A DNA stretch of 64,000 bases from Antitrichia curtipendula (Eukaryota; Streptophyta; Bryopsida; Hypnales; Leucodontaceae): assembly GCA_951230915.1 (NCBI GenBank), contig OX579639.1:22382001-22446000 (forward strand), in the 5' to 3' direction. Shown here in pieces: positions 1 through 12,843 of the stretch. A model generated the notes under the pieces. The model saw nothing but the letters and a program-made list of their open reading frames with translations, searched no databases and was not told the DNA's origin. The position numbers and the translations under genes are program-made. Positions within the stretch are counted from its first letter, which is position 1, and every line of letters starts with the position of its first letter.

Positions 1-361
1 AGTTGTTTCTCTGCCTTTTGATGAATTGTACAGTGTTGCTTTCTTCTTAATACGTTATTGCCAACTAGGTTATTAACGTAATGTAAAGCCATTCTGGTCT
101 TTTGGCTAGGATTTTGTTGTTAGTGTTGTAGAGAAGCTTATTGTGCATGGTTGTTGTCAATGCCGTCCATACCATTTCTCTTCCATGATTGCAATGTCTC
201 TCCGTGTTGAAGCTTTGGAATTCCTTATACTTCAAGTTTGTAAGGCATTGTTGTCAGTACTGCTTGTCATGGACCATGTTGATACTTCAGCACAAATGCT
301 ATCTATGGCATCTCTGGTGTTGCTATTGCTCATGAACTGTCACCGAACTCTAGCAATTTCC
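1..361. other. Flank of Copia-1, no recognisable gene
   Basis: A short open frame exists on the + strand at 143-367, but it has no recognisable domain and runs into the LTR. Because Copia-1 inserted exactly after the TTTCC at 357-361, this stretch was once continuous with 5732 onward. It may therefore be the 5' part of the decayed Harbinger element on the other side. Nothing else is supportable. Confidence 0.4.
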
Positions 362-600
362 TATTGAAACTATGAAGAGTAGAAGCAAATGAAATAACTG
401 ACTCCTTCTTAGACACAAACTCCCACATCATACATCACAGATTCTCACAAATACAAACTCATACGTGATTTGAATAATATCACTTGAGTGTATAAAGAAA
501 GAATGGAAAACAATTATATACAACTAATCTAGGATGAATGTATCTACAGTAATACTGTAACTACAGTACGAGGTGGATGGATATAGGGGAATCGACAACC
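362..600 (-). repeat. Copia-1 3' LTR
   Basis: 239-bp direct repeat of 5488-5726. In element orientation it starts at 600 and ends at 362. The terminal dinucleotides are TG (5' LTR) and TA rather than the usual TG...CA: the ends read TGTTG...CAATA. Both LTRs carry the variant end. Confidence 0.93.
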
Positions 601-1068
601 CCCCCCTCACCGAGGTAACCCTAACAGGGGCAATGAATGTATAAACAAGTTTACAAAGCTACTATTACTCGTTTGAGTTTCAAAAATATCGAGCTCTCAA
701 TTATGTCGATGATTGACATGATTTTGTTGGCAATCGTTCTGGTTCTTCTTCAACGTCTGTTTGATCGAGGGTTTGGTATGTTGTCTTTAACCTTCCGGAA
801 GTTCCTGCATTGAGATCAGATGGCGATTGACTCTCAATCGTTGAACGTATCTAACAGTCAAGACAATAATGGCGTGCGTGCTCAAGTTTTTCCTAGTTGG
901 AAGATATATGCAGTGAGGCGTGGCTTTAATCCAGGACTTTACTATAGCTAGCCAGAGTGTGAGAGAGAGGTGAGAGGATTTAGTAACTCAGAGTTTCGTA
1001 GTTTCCGGTCCTTGGTAGATACTAAGATATATCTTCGCAATAGATGCCAAGTTGCATCATTGTCCATT

Positions 1069-4000
1069 TTAGTTGTCTTGTAGAGAACTGATGCTATAGA
1101 TATCCATCTCATCTCTCAACATCCATAATCTCTGCTTTCCCAACTGCTTTGTTAGAATATCGGCAACTTGATCTTGCGTTGGGATATATAATGCCTCTAC
1201 TGTACCGGTGACAACATTCTCTCTGATGAAGTGGAGCCATAACTCAATGTGCTTCAATTGTTTGTGATAAACTGATTTCCTGGCAACTTTGAGTGTGCTT
1301 TGATTGTCACAAAAGAGTGGAATTGGGTTTGGTGATAATCCTTGGATTTCTGCCGATAATATTCGTAGCCATATTGCTTCACGTATGCCTTCCGTAAGTG
1401 CCTTTGCTTCAGCGTTGGTTGATGATACTACAACTGTGTATTGTTTTTTGGAGGACTACGAAATGGATCCTCCCGCTGACTTGAAAATCCACCCTATGAT
1501 AGATTTGCGGTCAATTTTGCAGTTCCCCCAATTTGCGTCAGTATAACCCACCACTGATGCATCGTTGATCCTTTTTGTAGAATATCCCAAAGTCTAATGC
1601 TCCTTTTATATATCGTAAAACCTGATATGTTGCATCCATATGCGGGATTTTTGGATTGTGCATGAATCTGCTCAAGACTCCCACTGTGTAAATAATTTCT
1701 GGCATTGTATTGCACAAGTAGATGAGCATTCCGACAAGGCGTTGATATTTCTTTGTGTCAACACCAGGGGATTGTTCTTCTGCACTAAGTTGTCCACCTT
1801 CGTGCATTGGAACGGCAATTGGTGTGCAAGTTGACATATCAAATTCTTCAAGTATCTGCAATGCGTAGTTTTTTCTGAGACAAAAAATGCCTTGATTGGA
1901 GCGGATGAATTCTACGCCAAGATAAAATTTAACACCTTCCAAATCCGTCATCTCAAACTAGCTCATGAATCTTTGTTTGAGATTGTTGATGCCTTCAGTG
2001 TCAAAGCCAGTCACCAACAAGTCATCTACATATAGGATTAATATCATAATTCCTTTTGCTGTTTGTAATGTAAAAAAGGTTGTAGTCTGCTTCTATATGC
2101 ACTAATCCTTGACCCGATAAAAAAATGTTTATTTTCTCGAACCAGGTTCGAGGTGATTGACGTAATCCATACAGTGATTTGTTTAACTTACAAACCTTGT
2201 TTGCAGTAGAAGCATTGCAAAAACCTTTGGGAACCTCCATGTAGACTATCTCCTTTAAATCGCCATTTAAAAATGCTGTTACGATGTCCAAATGTACCAG
2301 TATCCATTCATTGCTTGCCGCCAATGCTACAACCATGCGGAAGGCTTTCCATTTTGCTACTGGAGCAAATACTTCGTCAAAGTCAATGCCTTTTGTTTGT
2401 TGGAAGCCTCGAGCTACTAGACGAGCTTTAAGTTTTGAAGGTCGACCGTCGGCTCCCATTTTTGTTTTATAAATCCACTTGGCTGTCACTGGTTTAACTC
2501 CCTTAGGCAAGTCAACTAAACTCCAGGTGCAATTTTTTGACAACGAATCTTGTTCAGATTTCATGGCGGCCTTTCAGCCTAGGTGGTTGTTGGCTTCTGA
2601 GAAGTTCAGTGGTTCTGAGGGCTCATCAATAATGCCAAAAAAACAATTTACTTCAATGGTTCTGTAAATTCGATATAATCAGTGTGCGGCGGAAATACTT
2701 GGGCCATCGTTGTAGGTTCTATGGCATAGGTATAACTACCTTTGAGCTTGACCGACGGTTTCTTGACACGAGTCGGAGGTGATCTAATTTCAAAAGTTTG
2801 AGGTACATCTGTGGGAATTGATTGCGGTACATCTGTAGAAATTTTGTCTTCAGTGGGACCATCTACCGAGATTTTTGCTGAATTATTATTAGATGACTCA
2901 GAGTTACCATCCAACTGGGGCGGCAACATCAACGAGGAGGAATTTGATTTCTTTGGTGGACTTTGGGATTCTAAGTTTGGTAATGATATTTGCAAGGGTC
3001 CAGATAAGCTACCTGAGCTAGACGATATTGTGGTAGGTGACGGCGGCATTGAAGCTTTTGTCACTATATTTGTCTCATCAAATTTCACGTTGCGAGATAT
3101 TATCACCTTTCTCTCGCCTGGTATCCATATTTGGAAACCTTTAGTCTGCTCATCATATCCTAAGAAAGTACCTAGTTTTGTCTTGGAATCTAGTTTGTCA
3201 CGTTGCGATTTGTCTATCCAAACGTAGACTCTGGATCCGAAGACACGTAGAAAAGAAACGTCAGGAACTTTGCAGAAAAGCCTTTGAAATGGGGTTACCT
3301 GTGAATTGGTTATTGTTGATGACCGATTGGTGAGAAATACTACGATATTAATGGCCTCGGTCCACAAAAAACGTGGGGTTGTTGTAAGTACTGACATGCT
3401 TCTTGCCATTTCAAGTAATTTTCTGTTGGCTCTCTCTGCTATCCCATTCTGCTCGGGAGTACCGACGTTTGTGAGCTGTCTTCTAATTCCAGATTCTGTG
3501 TAGTACTTTGAGATATCTGTGGAGAGAAATTCTCCACCTCGATCACTTCGCATTGCTTTAATATGTGCGCCAAGTTGTTGTTCAATCATACCTTGAAATA
3601 TTTTGAATTGTTCAAATGTTTCTGACTTGCGACCGAGAAATTTTATCCAAATATATCGACTATAGTCGTCGATGATCACCATGAAATATTGTGACCCCCC
3701 AAGAGAAGGAATAGGTAGAAGACCACACAAATCAAAGTGAATGAGTTCAAGAGGAGTTGTAGCTCTTGAGATGCTGTGTTGAGGAAAACTCTCTCTTGCT
3801 TGTTTACCAGCCTGACAGTGTGCACAAACTTCATGATATGTCGGTATGTATGGTATACCCAACGCTAGTCCTTTAGTTGTAATATCATGTAGTCAATCAT
3901 AGCTAATATGACCCATCCAGAAATGCCATAAGTGTGTTGTGTTAATATCGGTTTGAACCACATTTATTGAAACTTCTGAATTGAGTGTCAATAGTTTATA

Positions 4001-5374
4001 AAGTCCATTGTGTTTGTTTCACAATCCCTCAGTCACAATTTTTTTGTTGCCTTTACTGTATAAAACACACTTGTGTTCATCGAAACATGCAATGATCCCT
4101 TTGTCTATCAATGAACCTATAGATAATAAGTTCTTGTTCAAACTCGGCACATAGAGAACACCAGATACATCTTTTATTTCACCAGAAGGTAAAGTAAAAT
4201 GAACAGATCCTCTGCCAGCAATTTGATGACTCTGTCTGCTGGCAGTTCTAACATTGCCCTGAAACTGCTCTATATCTGTGAAGCTGGAGTGGTCACCACT
4301 CATGTGTTGTGTAGCACCATAATCTAAATACCATCCAGAGTCTGGATCATGAACAGAAAGGGAAGATAAAGTAGCTTCAAACGTTTCAAAATTCTAGTCA
4401 TCTTGTTTCTCTACGTCGTTAATCACAATGCAAGTTTCTGGATTTGCCCAGGATTCCTCTTGAGCAATATTTGTTGAGAAAGATTTGATTCCCAACCTTG
4501 TCCTTCTATCTGCTTCTAGCTTTCTGATATCTACCAGGCGTTTAGGACACATGTCTTTGTGGTGTCCAAATCGGCCACAATAAAAGCACCTCATTTGACG
4601 ACTCTAAGAACCTCCAAAAGAGTTGGAGTTACCTTGCATGCTGCTCTAATAGGCTAAAGGTCGACCCGTTTGTCCACCACTATAACCGTGGTTTGGTTGA
4701 TAGAAGCGTGACTGTTGACTACCCCGGAAGTATAGTGCTTTTGATTCCACCACTGATTTTTCATTCTTCAATTGATGCCGGCTTTCCTCAAGCATGAGTC
4801 TTGATTGCAGTTGCTCAAGCGTAGGAAACTTGCCTGCACTAGTGAAGTTCTGAAGAAAGTAATCATAGTTGTCTAGAAGCGCCTTCAATACAATTTGTAC
4901 CAAGTTAGTATCGTCGATCTTGACTCTGATAGCAGACAATTGTGCTAAATTTTAGCGGAATTTAGAAAAGTAGTTTTTCACACCAGACGTTTCAGAGAAC
5001 GGAATGAGTGCAAGTCAATTCTTGAGTTCGAACTTGCGGCTATTGTTATCCACCTCAAACGACTGACACAAATAATTCCACAATGGCTTTGGCTCTTGGT
5101 ATTCAGTCAACTGTGCTAAGAGAGCTGGCTTTATTGACATACTCATGATGTACATGAATCTCTCGAACTTCTCATGTTCTAACTCCTCACTTGCGGTGTC
5201 TAACTCTTGATTTACCACTAAGGTAGACGATGATGAATTGGAGGGACCGGAAGAGTCCAGTATGTACCACAGTTTCTCTCTCTTTGCCACTCAGGTGATC
5301 ATGTACTTCCATAAATGAAAGTTAGCAGATCCTGTCAATTTGGCCTCATCAAGAACAAAGCTATTTTTTGACAT
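1069..5374 (-). pseudogene. Copia-1 gag-pol relic
   Basis: Read downward from the gag ATG at 5374. Gag starts normally but is cut by a TGA at 5291-5293 and resumes in frame. The nucleocapsid zinc knuckle C-x2-C-x4-H-x4-C is readable near 4590-4545 (CFYCGRFGHHKDMC). A protease-region fragment lies at 4303-4019. Integrase (3862-2648) has its zinc-finger Cys pair and all three acidic residues in the contexts HFDLCG, SDRGGEF and GIAERANR. Reverse transcriptase (2564 to about 1540) carries the YVDD box near 2016-2035, but a frame change just upstream, probably one extra A in an A-run near 2070, puts the box out of frame. RNase H ends at 1069. The broken frames mean a dead copy. Confidence 0.9.
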
Positions 5375-5475
5375 GTTGCCCAGTCTCTACAACTCTATCG
5401 CACTACTCTGTTATCTATCGTACTACTAAGCGCAAACACGAGATAATCAAAATTTCAGATGATTTCAATCTCTCG

Positions 5476-5487
5476 GCTCTGATACCA
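5476..5487 (-). other. Copia-1 primer-binding site
   Basis: On the minus strand the bases directly after the 5' LTR read TGGTATCAGAGC. This is the usual plant copia primer-binding site, complementary to the 3' end of initiator methionine tRNA. Its direct abutment to CAATA fixes the LTR border. Confidence 0.9.
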
Positions 5488-5726
5488 TATTGAAACTATG
5501 AAGAGTAGAATCGAGTGAAATAACTGACTCCTTCTCAGACACAAACTCCCACACCATATATCACAGACTCTCACAGATACAAACTCATACGTGATTTGAA
5601 TAATATCACTTGAATGTATAAGGAAAGAATGGAGAACAATTATATACAACTAATTTAGGATGAATGTATCTACAATAATACTGTAACTACAGTACGAGGT
5701 GGATGGATATAGATGTATCGACAACA
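5488..5726 (-). repeat. Copia-1 5' LTR
   Basis: 239-bp partner of 362-600, starting TGTTG at 5726 and ending CAATA at 5488 in element orientation. It ends against the TTTCC target duplication at 5727-5731. Confidence 0.93.
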
Positions 5727-5731
5727 TTTCC

Positions 5732-6970
5732 ATGGAGAGAGCTTTTGAAGAAGAGTTGGCTGATGATATACAATTGATGGATATGGACTTGCAGCTTGAA
5801 GTCAGGAACGTGAATGACATATTGTGCATAGTTCTTATGCATTTCTACTTGTGGAATTCTTTGGCTGCTTTGGATGATGACTTGGATTTTTGGATGAAAC
5901 CTAGAAATACGACTTGGTTCATAAGATTCCTTCTAAAAGAATATAACGACCAACAATGGATACAACTATTTTGAATGACCAAGTACTCTCTTTTTTCTTT
6001 GACTAATATATTGGCTCCCCATATCCGACGAAGAAACACACATTATCGCATGGCAATGCCAATGTTTGTACGGGTGACGTATGCGCTCTTCAAACTCTGC
6101 CACGGAAGTAGTCTTTTAATTTGTAGCGAGATGTTCGCGGTCGGACAAAGCACAATTTGCATGTTTCTAAGAGAAGTAGTTTAGATGGTGAACGTTGTCC
6201 TCAAACACCAAATTCGTTAGCCAACTAGGAACATAATTGCCTCCACTGTTGTTGATTTTCGGCAACTTTGCAACCTATCTATTGTTCTCGGTGCAATTGA
6301 CGACACTCACTTTACAATAAAGAAATCTAGCTTCTACAGCATTGACTATTATTATTTCAAGTTTGGGGCTTTCACTATGAATTGCCAAGTAATTGTTGAT
6401 AGCTCGAAGAGATTTTTGGATATTTTTGTTGGCATGCCCAATTGCACAAACCATGCATGCATGCTATGGAGGTTTACTTTGTTCCACAAAAGACAACTGA
6501 ATGACTTGTGGTTGCCGGCTACACAATTTGATAGCTTTTTGCCTTATCACTTGGGAGACTCAGGTTACCCACTTCTTCCTTGGGTTATGGTTCCTCATTG
6601 GCGGCAAAGACACTTCTCTATAGCAGAGCAACTTTTTAACCACAAATACTCCAAAGACCACACTATTAATGAAATGCATTTGCGTTTCCCAAAACTACTT
6701 TCAAGGAGTTACGGGATAAGTTGGACTTGAATGTAACATTCATGCCAGATGCAGTCACCGCATGTGCTTTACTCCACAATGTCCTTCTAAAGCAGTCTCA
6801 TGAAGAAGTTAAACGTCTTCTGCATGTTCTGTATATTGAAGGTTTCATAGGCAAGGCAAACTTGGATATTACACAAACAACCAACAATGGCATACAGTTG
6901 GTAGAGCAAGTGCCCATTGTTGTAGCGACTGTCAAATGTAGGGACCTCGGCGGGTTCCTTTTCCTGTAAC
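5732..6970 (+). pseudogene. PIF/Harbinger transposase relic (DDE_Tnp_4 type)
   Basis: The fragments read as one Harbinger-type nuclease interrupted by stops and frame changes. Recognisable blocks in order: a conserved N-terminal stretch around 6000-6180 (short reading frame ending in TAG at 6182); LGAIDDTHF near 6290 with the first catalytic Asp; VDSSKRFLDIFVGMPN near 6400; LGDSGYPLLPW near 6550; an Asn-Glu context near 6670 matching the third acidic residue; and ACALLHN near 6765. In the second catalytic block the family reads HDARVL, while this copy reads NHACML, so the second Asp appears lost. The stops at 6182 and 6728 split the frame. Copia-1 inserted immediately upstream. It is a dead transposase; no terminal repeats were identified. 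Confidence 0.8.
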
Positions 6971-7232
6971 AAATTGTTCCTATATAGGTATTATATAGCA
7001 TTTTTTTGTAAATGTCTGCTCCACGATCTACGGGTAGAGAATTATAAGTAGTGTTTTCATTTTTTGTGAAGCGCTTCCATTGTCATCTTTTTTTGCTAAT
7101 ACAATGTGTACACCATGACAACAAATACACTTGTACAATGTTGTTTACATATTTAGCCATTTCTTGTGTTTTTATTCACATGTATTTACTGCACATGTTC
7201 CACAGGTGTCTACATCAAGGCAAACAAGAACG

Positions 7233-7508
7233 TTAGCATAATGTGGAGTTATCTTTATATGTATATGAACAATAATGTACAAATCTGAAATAAGTTAGTA
7301 GTTGGAATTGTTGATGCTCGTTGTAGTGGTACACAATGACCTTGCCTTCACCTTCTGATTGATCACAGATCACGGCATTTGCCATTTCTGCACAAGGTTG
7401 CTTATAGCAATCCTTTGTACATGTCGTGACTAGCTTCACCACCGAGGGCATCTGCTTTAGAGCCCTGGGATGTATGTCTAAGCTGTACAAGTGTTGTAGA
7501 TGTTTCAA
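7233..7508 (-). other. Unassigned open frame between the Harbinger relics
   Basis: A 91-codon open frame with no recognisable domain. It lies between the transposase relic (ends about 6970) and the Myb/SANT-like relic (from 7824), so it is probably non-coding Harbinger interior. Listed only so the gap is accounted for. Confidence 0.15.
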
Positions 7509-7823
7509 TGTGTGGTTGCCTCAGTGCTGCACTGAAAGCTGAACAATACATTCTACTACTTGCCCTTACTTCTCAATAGCTAATTTTGCGTTTATATTTG
7601 CCAGTTGTGCATTGTCATAGAGTCGGCGGTCCCTCTTCCTTTGATACAACATTTGTTCTATAAAAAAGCGCAGCTGCATGTCAATGCAAGACTATTCCAT
7701 TTCACAAGTTGAATATGACATTTGACACATTTCCGAAGCCATGATGCCGCATGTTGCCCTAGTGGCCTTTGCAATTAAATTGAGACCAGACAAACTTTTG
7801 CGGCGTGCATCAGTTATGGATGG

Positions 7824-8503
7824 TCAACGACCTCTTGTATCATCTATTGTGTCTAGAGAGCTTATGACGTGGAGAATGACTCCCGGGGGTAGCGTTGCAC
7901 CCGGTACACATGGAGCTTCACACAAAGTTGACAACGGAACTCCCAAGAGAACTTTGGCTTTTTGACTTTCTGCAACCATCATAAGTGACTGCGTGGATTT
8001 GGAGTTGTCATGGCTAGCCTTTAGAGCAACCGCAGAAACTATAATTTTCTTTAATATTCTATACATTGTCACTGGGGCAACAATAGTTTTATAATTACTG
8101 TCATCTCCAGACATTAAATCACGAGTGTGGGGATAATATTGAAGGTCTACATCAATACCACTCATGAATATGATGGAAAATGTCTTGCGCAAAAGTCTTG
8201 GGCAACCCTTTAGCCTTCCATTGTCTAGGAGTGAGATGCCAGTAAGACAATTTGTTGTTGCCTGTGCGTGATAGAAAATCAACAATTCTCTTGTATTCTG
8301 GAATCATTTGGTTCCACTTGCTTTTGCAAGTGGGACCGTCCTTCAAACATGTCAAATGTCCGAATTTCATGACAACTGCATTGATCTTGAGCCACTTTCC
8401 TGAGTTTGGTACGATGAGAGCCCATGTGTTTTCAACACTTGCTTTGTCAATGAAATGCAGACGCTCTACTTCTATGAGAGTTGAAACCTCCGAAGAGTTC
8501 TAG
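7824..8503 (-). pseudogene. Myb/SANT-like (Harbinger second ORF) relic
   Basis: Reading down from about 8503, the frame contains the pattern of the Myb/SANT-like domain carried by the second gene of PIF/Harbinger transposons. There is a stretch CKSKWNQMIPEYKRIVDF followed by a Trp-rich segment (YWHLTPRQWK), then FAQDIFHHIHEW and a proline-rich motif before RDLMSGDD. The last segment is in another frame: the PSILSPH and TRDLMSGDD parts join only across a one-base shift near 8125-8135. In active elements this protein binds DNA and helps the transposase. It is convergent with the transposase relic at 5732-6970 and probably from the same element. Confidence 0.65.
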
Positions 8504-11299
8504 TTGGGGCCCCTCTCCTTGCGTGCTTGTTTGGTAGGTGATGTTCGTTGAGAAGGCCCTAGACATCGCATTCCTCTTGCTTCTGCATCGAAGGCTAAAT
8601 CATGTCCGTTGGAATGGAAGACCGTTGTTGCACTAGTGCCTACCACTTCAAGACGGTGCACGTTATTGGTGCTAGAGGAGGAGGATATTCACAACATTTT
8701 CAATGTTGTACATTCAGCTCAATTCAACTAACAATATTGTCTTTAGTAGGCTTGATGCTCATATCGCACATACATAAAGACTTGGAGAAGTTGTATACTG
8801 AGTCTCAAACATCACTCATGGAAAAATTCATAGAAAATGACATGCATGTATGTTGCCCAACAAAAACTAGCTGAATGTCAACACTATTGTCATGAAGAAG
8901 GAACTCACTAGAGCGTTGAAGTGTGTGTGTGGGTTATGTAGGTCAAATTCTCAATTGAAAATGATTGAAAATGTTACTTGTTTTGAGAACTTATCGGCAT
9001 TAGGCATTGCAAGTGAGACAATACATGCAGTAGTGCTAGGTGAGGCGATATGTGCAGCAATGCCATTGTTTCTCAAACAATTTGCATCCATGACGTTTTT
9101 CTTGCAGGATCAGAGACCCAGTAGTCATAACAGTCATTCATTTTTCTTGATCACGAATTTTCAGATCCAAAATGATCATGCAATGCACGGTCTAGATACC
9201 TCATGCACTGAATTGCAGAGTCTTGAAAATGAATAAACAAGCTTTGTTGTCTTTGGATATTGAATACAAACTTTTCCTTGATGTCCGTAGAATTGCTCTT
9301 CCATCTTTGTCCGTTGAATTGTATACAAATGAAAATTGGATTTACAACCGCCAACTTCGAATCCTTGTGTATGTCTCCACAAACCTTGTTTGTTGCATGG
9401 CTACACTTGTTGTACGTCTCCTTTATGGCTACATATTTTTTTTAAACTTAATTGCCACCTTATCTTAATTGACCTTCTTGAGCCCATTTAAGTTAAAGTG
9501 GTCCTAGCCACACGAAATCTACATTTCCCAAAGAACCAATCCTACTGTATTGCCGCCGTTTGTCACTTGTGCTTAAAATATTGTACCATTATATCCTCTC
9601 TCAACTCCATTCTTAGAAGCTGCTACATAAGCATCCCCGTAAGCTTAGTCTAAACTTTGTGGGTCTCAATTCAAGTACAAAAAATTGGAAAGGAACGCAC
9701 AGTAAGTCCACCCTTTCCAGTTAGTACAAACGTACCCTTAGGCATTAAAGGCATTCATGTGAAGCTAAAGATTCCAATAACTATATTAGCTCTCAACCAT
9801 AATTAAGATTTGTAACCTGGGATGTAGAAAAAATTGGGCCATAAATTTAACTCTCATCATCACTTTTGAAAAAAAAAAAAAAAAAGATGACCCGTAATTA
9901 CGAAGGTCATTTGCACTCCATTGTGATGCTTGTGGAATCACAAATGAAATGGTTCTTTTACTTTTTTAGAATGGAAACATGTTGATAGTCATACTAAAAC
10001 AAAAAAATGAAATTTTTTTTTTATTTAATCCCATAGTGACACTTAATCAACCATCCATTGAGTATGTGATGAATGTTGTAAGAAGTGCACTTCATTCAAT
10101 TAATATCCATAGAGAAAACTTCAAGAAATATCATGTAATATATCAATATATAGAATGATAAAAGAATATTCTACTTAAATCAATGATATAGATATACTAC
10201 CCCCTAAAATTTCTTGCGTGAAAAATTAGAAATACTTCCAAAATTATAAAAAGAATAGTACTTTTCTAAAGTAGGAATGTAAATGAAATTTTATCTTTAT
10301 TTTAGAATTTTTAACCATAGGATCTTACAACTAATTGGTATCAAGGTCTCACCAAAAGATTGGGGGCTAGAAACAATGTATTTGTGAAATATGATTGAGC
10401 AAATAGTAACACAATGTTTTTTCAAAGATTGCTCAAGCTTTTAGCAATGTAGCTTTGTTGAGCTTTCGAGCCCCATAATTTAAATTTATCCTTTGCAAAA
10501 AGATGTAAAGGCTTCATATTTGAATAGAACCTCAAGTTAAGAAGAAATATGAAAATTTGTAAAGCAAAATAATGCTCCGCTGCACTTGTCTAAATTAGAG
10601 GTAAAAAAAACAAAAAATATTACTATTTTATCAACTACTGGATCTTTGTATACATTAGATTTCCTAAAATTCCATTTGATATTTTTTCCAATCTTGAAAA
10701 AAAATGAGAGGAAAAAATCCAAAATCTGATAAGTTGTCTTGGATACCACTAAAATTCAAGAACCATTTCAGATTAAAAGAATTATAATACTTAATCCTTA
10801 AAGAACTTGATCCATTGCAAAATGGTCAAATATCATGTTTGAGCTAAATTTAGTCTTTTAGGTTGTATTCAAATATCAATCTTATATTTATATATATGAA
10901 ATTATGAATTGTTTATCATTGTAAAGAAATTCAATTTCATTTGATAAAATATTGCTATAGTTATAATTTTGTAGCAAAAAATAAAATAAATAAATATTGC
11001 AAAATCAATTCAATTAATTTAAAAAAATTCAAGAGGTAAAAGTAGCAATGTAGATTGGTGTGAAGATTTAATTATTTTACCATCTATACAGCAAGCCCCC
11101 TTGCCAATGACCATTAACATCTAAAAGACCAACATGCATTTTAAGGCAACATAGAAATTTTGGATAGGCATGTGTGATTGGAGATTTGTATATTTTGAGC
11201 TGAAATTTTAATAGGAAGTGGAGATGGGGAATATCTTTCATGTGCACTAAATTTTAAGACATTTGGAAATATGAGTAAAAAATTATGGCCTAATATCTT
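8504..11299. other. AT-rich intergenic stretch
   Basis: Several short open frames (for example 8892-9236 +) have no recognisable domain and no consistent coding character. A TGGTATCAAGG-like primer-binding motif at about 10338-10350 hints at an old LTR-element scrap, but no LTR pair was found. From about 9830 onward the sequence is strongly AT-rich with homopolymer runs. Confidence 0.4.
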
Positions 11300-11936
11300 A
11301 TTTTTTTCTTAAATGGGCAGATTGATTTTCTAGAGTTACATATACATAGAAAGTTTAGAATCATTCCATTTTGACCAATCAATCAAAAGTTATGAAGAGT
11401 TTTAGTTTGTGGGTAGTTATGGATTCTCTACTCTAAAATAAACTTTGAAGTCCTTTATTTTACTCAATTTTAAATACTTTTGGAAAAAATAAAAATATAG
11501 AATGTAGATTGAGTATTACAATGATTCAACCATAGAGATTGGCATTTTTCAATTCTATAAATAAATTCTTAACAATTTAGTATTTTGAATCATTCTCTAC
11601 TTCTTTCTACTTACTATTTTTTCCTGTATGTTGTACAATCTCAAATGATCTAAAATTTTTGAAGCATGTAGCCAACTTGCCTTAAAAAATGAATTCAAAG
11701 AAGCACCAACATTTTGGACATTTTTTTCATACAAATATAAGCTTGTGAAGTGCAGCTACCCGATTTTTCAAAGGGCCCTCAAAAGGGCTTTTGTCACTTT
11801 TCAAATCAGAGTACTACAAGATCCTATAGTTACAAGTGTCTAAAAGTACTTTTTTCTAAAATTTGGTAATTGTACTAAAAATGGCAGTTTGGGAGCATTT
11901 TGGGTGAAAATATAGTTATAGGTCTTTAGGGGTTAA
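11300..11936 (-). mobile_element. TTAA-family element, subfamily 1, truncated
   Basis: Closely follows the complete copy at 61349-62303 from its middle to its end, and terminates in CTTTAGGGGTTAA at 11936. Shared blocks include the segment after AATCATTCC, the long stretch around TTCTACTTACTATTTTTTCC, and the subterminal block AAATGGCAGTTTGGGAGC. The opposite terminus is missing or too diverged to place, so the left border is approximate. No coding capacity. Confidence 0.8.
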
Positions 11937-12843
11937 GTCAAAAATTAATGCCACTATCAAACTGAGTTTCTCCTTTTATATATCTGATATATAGAATCTT
12001 GATATTTTTAATTATAAAAGAATGTATTTTTTATTGATGTTGAATTTTTTTCAATTTAAAAAATAAAAATATCAAATTATTTTTATTTTTAAAGTAGAAA
12101 ATAAAAATAAAAATATATCAATTATAATGTATATTACAATAATTTGAAATTATTTTTGTTAATGAAGATTAGAATGAGAAACATAATTTTGTAATTTAAA
12201 TTTAACACCATTCATATATATATATATAAAATACAAAAAATATTTATAATTTTATATGCCCTAACACATAGAGCTTGCAATTGCAATAATTCTTTCATAT
12301 TTTGAATTTTTTCAAAATTTTAAGATGGAATAGAAGCAAAACTTGTCAAACATCATTTTTTTAGTTTAAATCAAATAACCATTTAAAGTTGCAATCAAAG
12401 TTGACAAGGGTGCATTTACTTTTTGGATGTCTGGACACTTAGAGATGAAAGTAGTAAGTTTCAATTCTTCTATAAGTTTCACTTTTAGAAGTAATAGTTA
12501 GTTTGAGCACTTAAGGATTAATTAATTTAAAAAGTGATTTTTAATTGTAAGATAAAGCATTGGCTCCATTGTCTAGGAAGAGTGAATTGGTTGGAAAAGT
12601 AGTTTCCATTTCACAAGCCATTGTATAGAACAATGTCAAAGGAAGAGGAGATTTTGCAAAAAGAACTTCAACAAGGAAGATGGAGCTTGATAAGGAGGTT
12701 TTTTTCCCACAAAATTCCTTATGACAAGCAATATTGTCTGGCATAAACGTAGGGGGAATCTATATTAAGATGAACAAAATGTGACTAACAAAATGTGATT
12801 GGATGGAAAACCGTGTAAAGTAGAACCACACATACTTGATCAC
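11937..12843. other. AT-rich spacer between two TTAA elements
   Basis: Very AT-rich. The only open frame of note (12541-12744 -) has no recognisable domain. I see no gene here. Confidence 0.4.

Larger units (their letters stand above)
362..5726 (-). mobile_element. Copia-1: Ty1-copia LTR retrotransposon, degenerate, minus strand
   Basis: A complete-length element of about 5.4 kb with two LTRs of 239 bp each (362-600 and 5488-5726). It is flanked by a perfect 5-bp target duplication TTTCC (357-361 and 5727-5731). On the minus strand it reads 5' LTR, primer-binding site (5476-5487), gag, protease, integrase, reverse transcriptase, RNase H, a G-rich polypurine tract just before the 3' LTR (about 600-611 on the plus strand, seen as C's), then the 3' LTR. 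Integrase preceding reverse transcriptase is the Ty1-copia order. By my count the LTRs differ at roughly 15-18 positions (about 7%), so the insertion is not recent. The coding region has stops and frameshifts, so this copy cannot make its own proteins. Confidence 0.95.

Noticed and set aside
10330..10360. TGGTATCAAGG primer-binding-like motif
   Set aside because: No LTR or coding relic could be paired with it.
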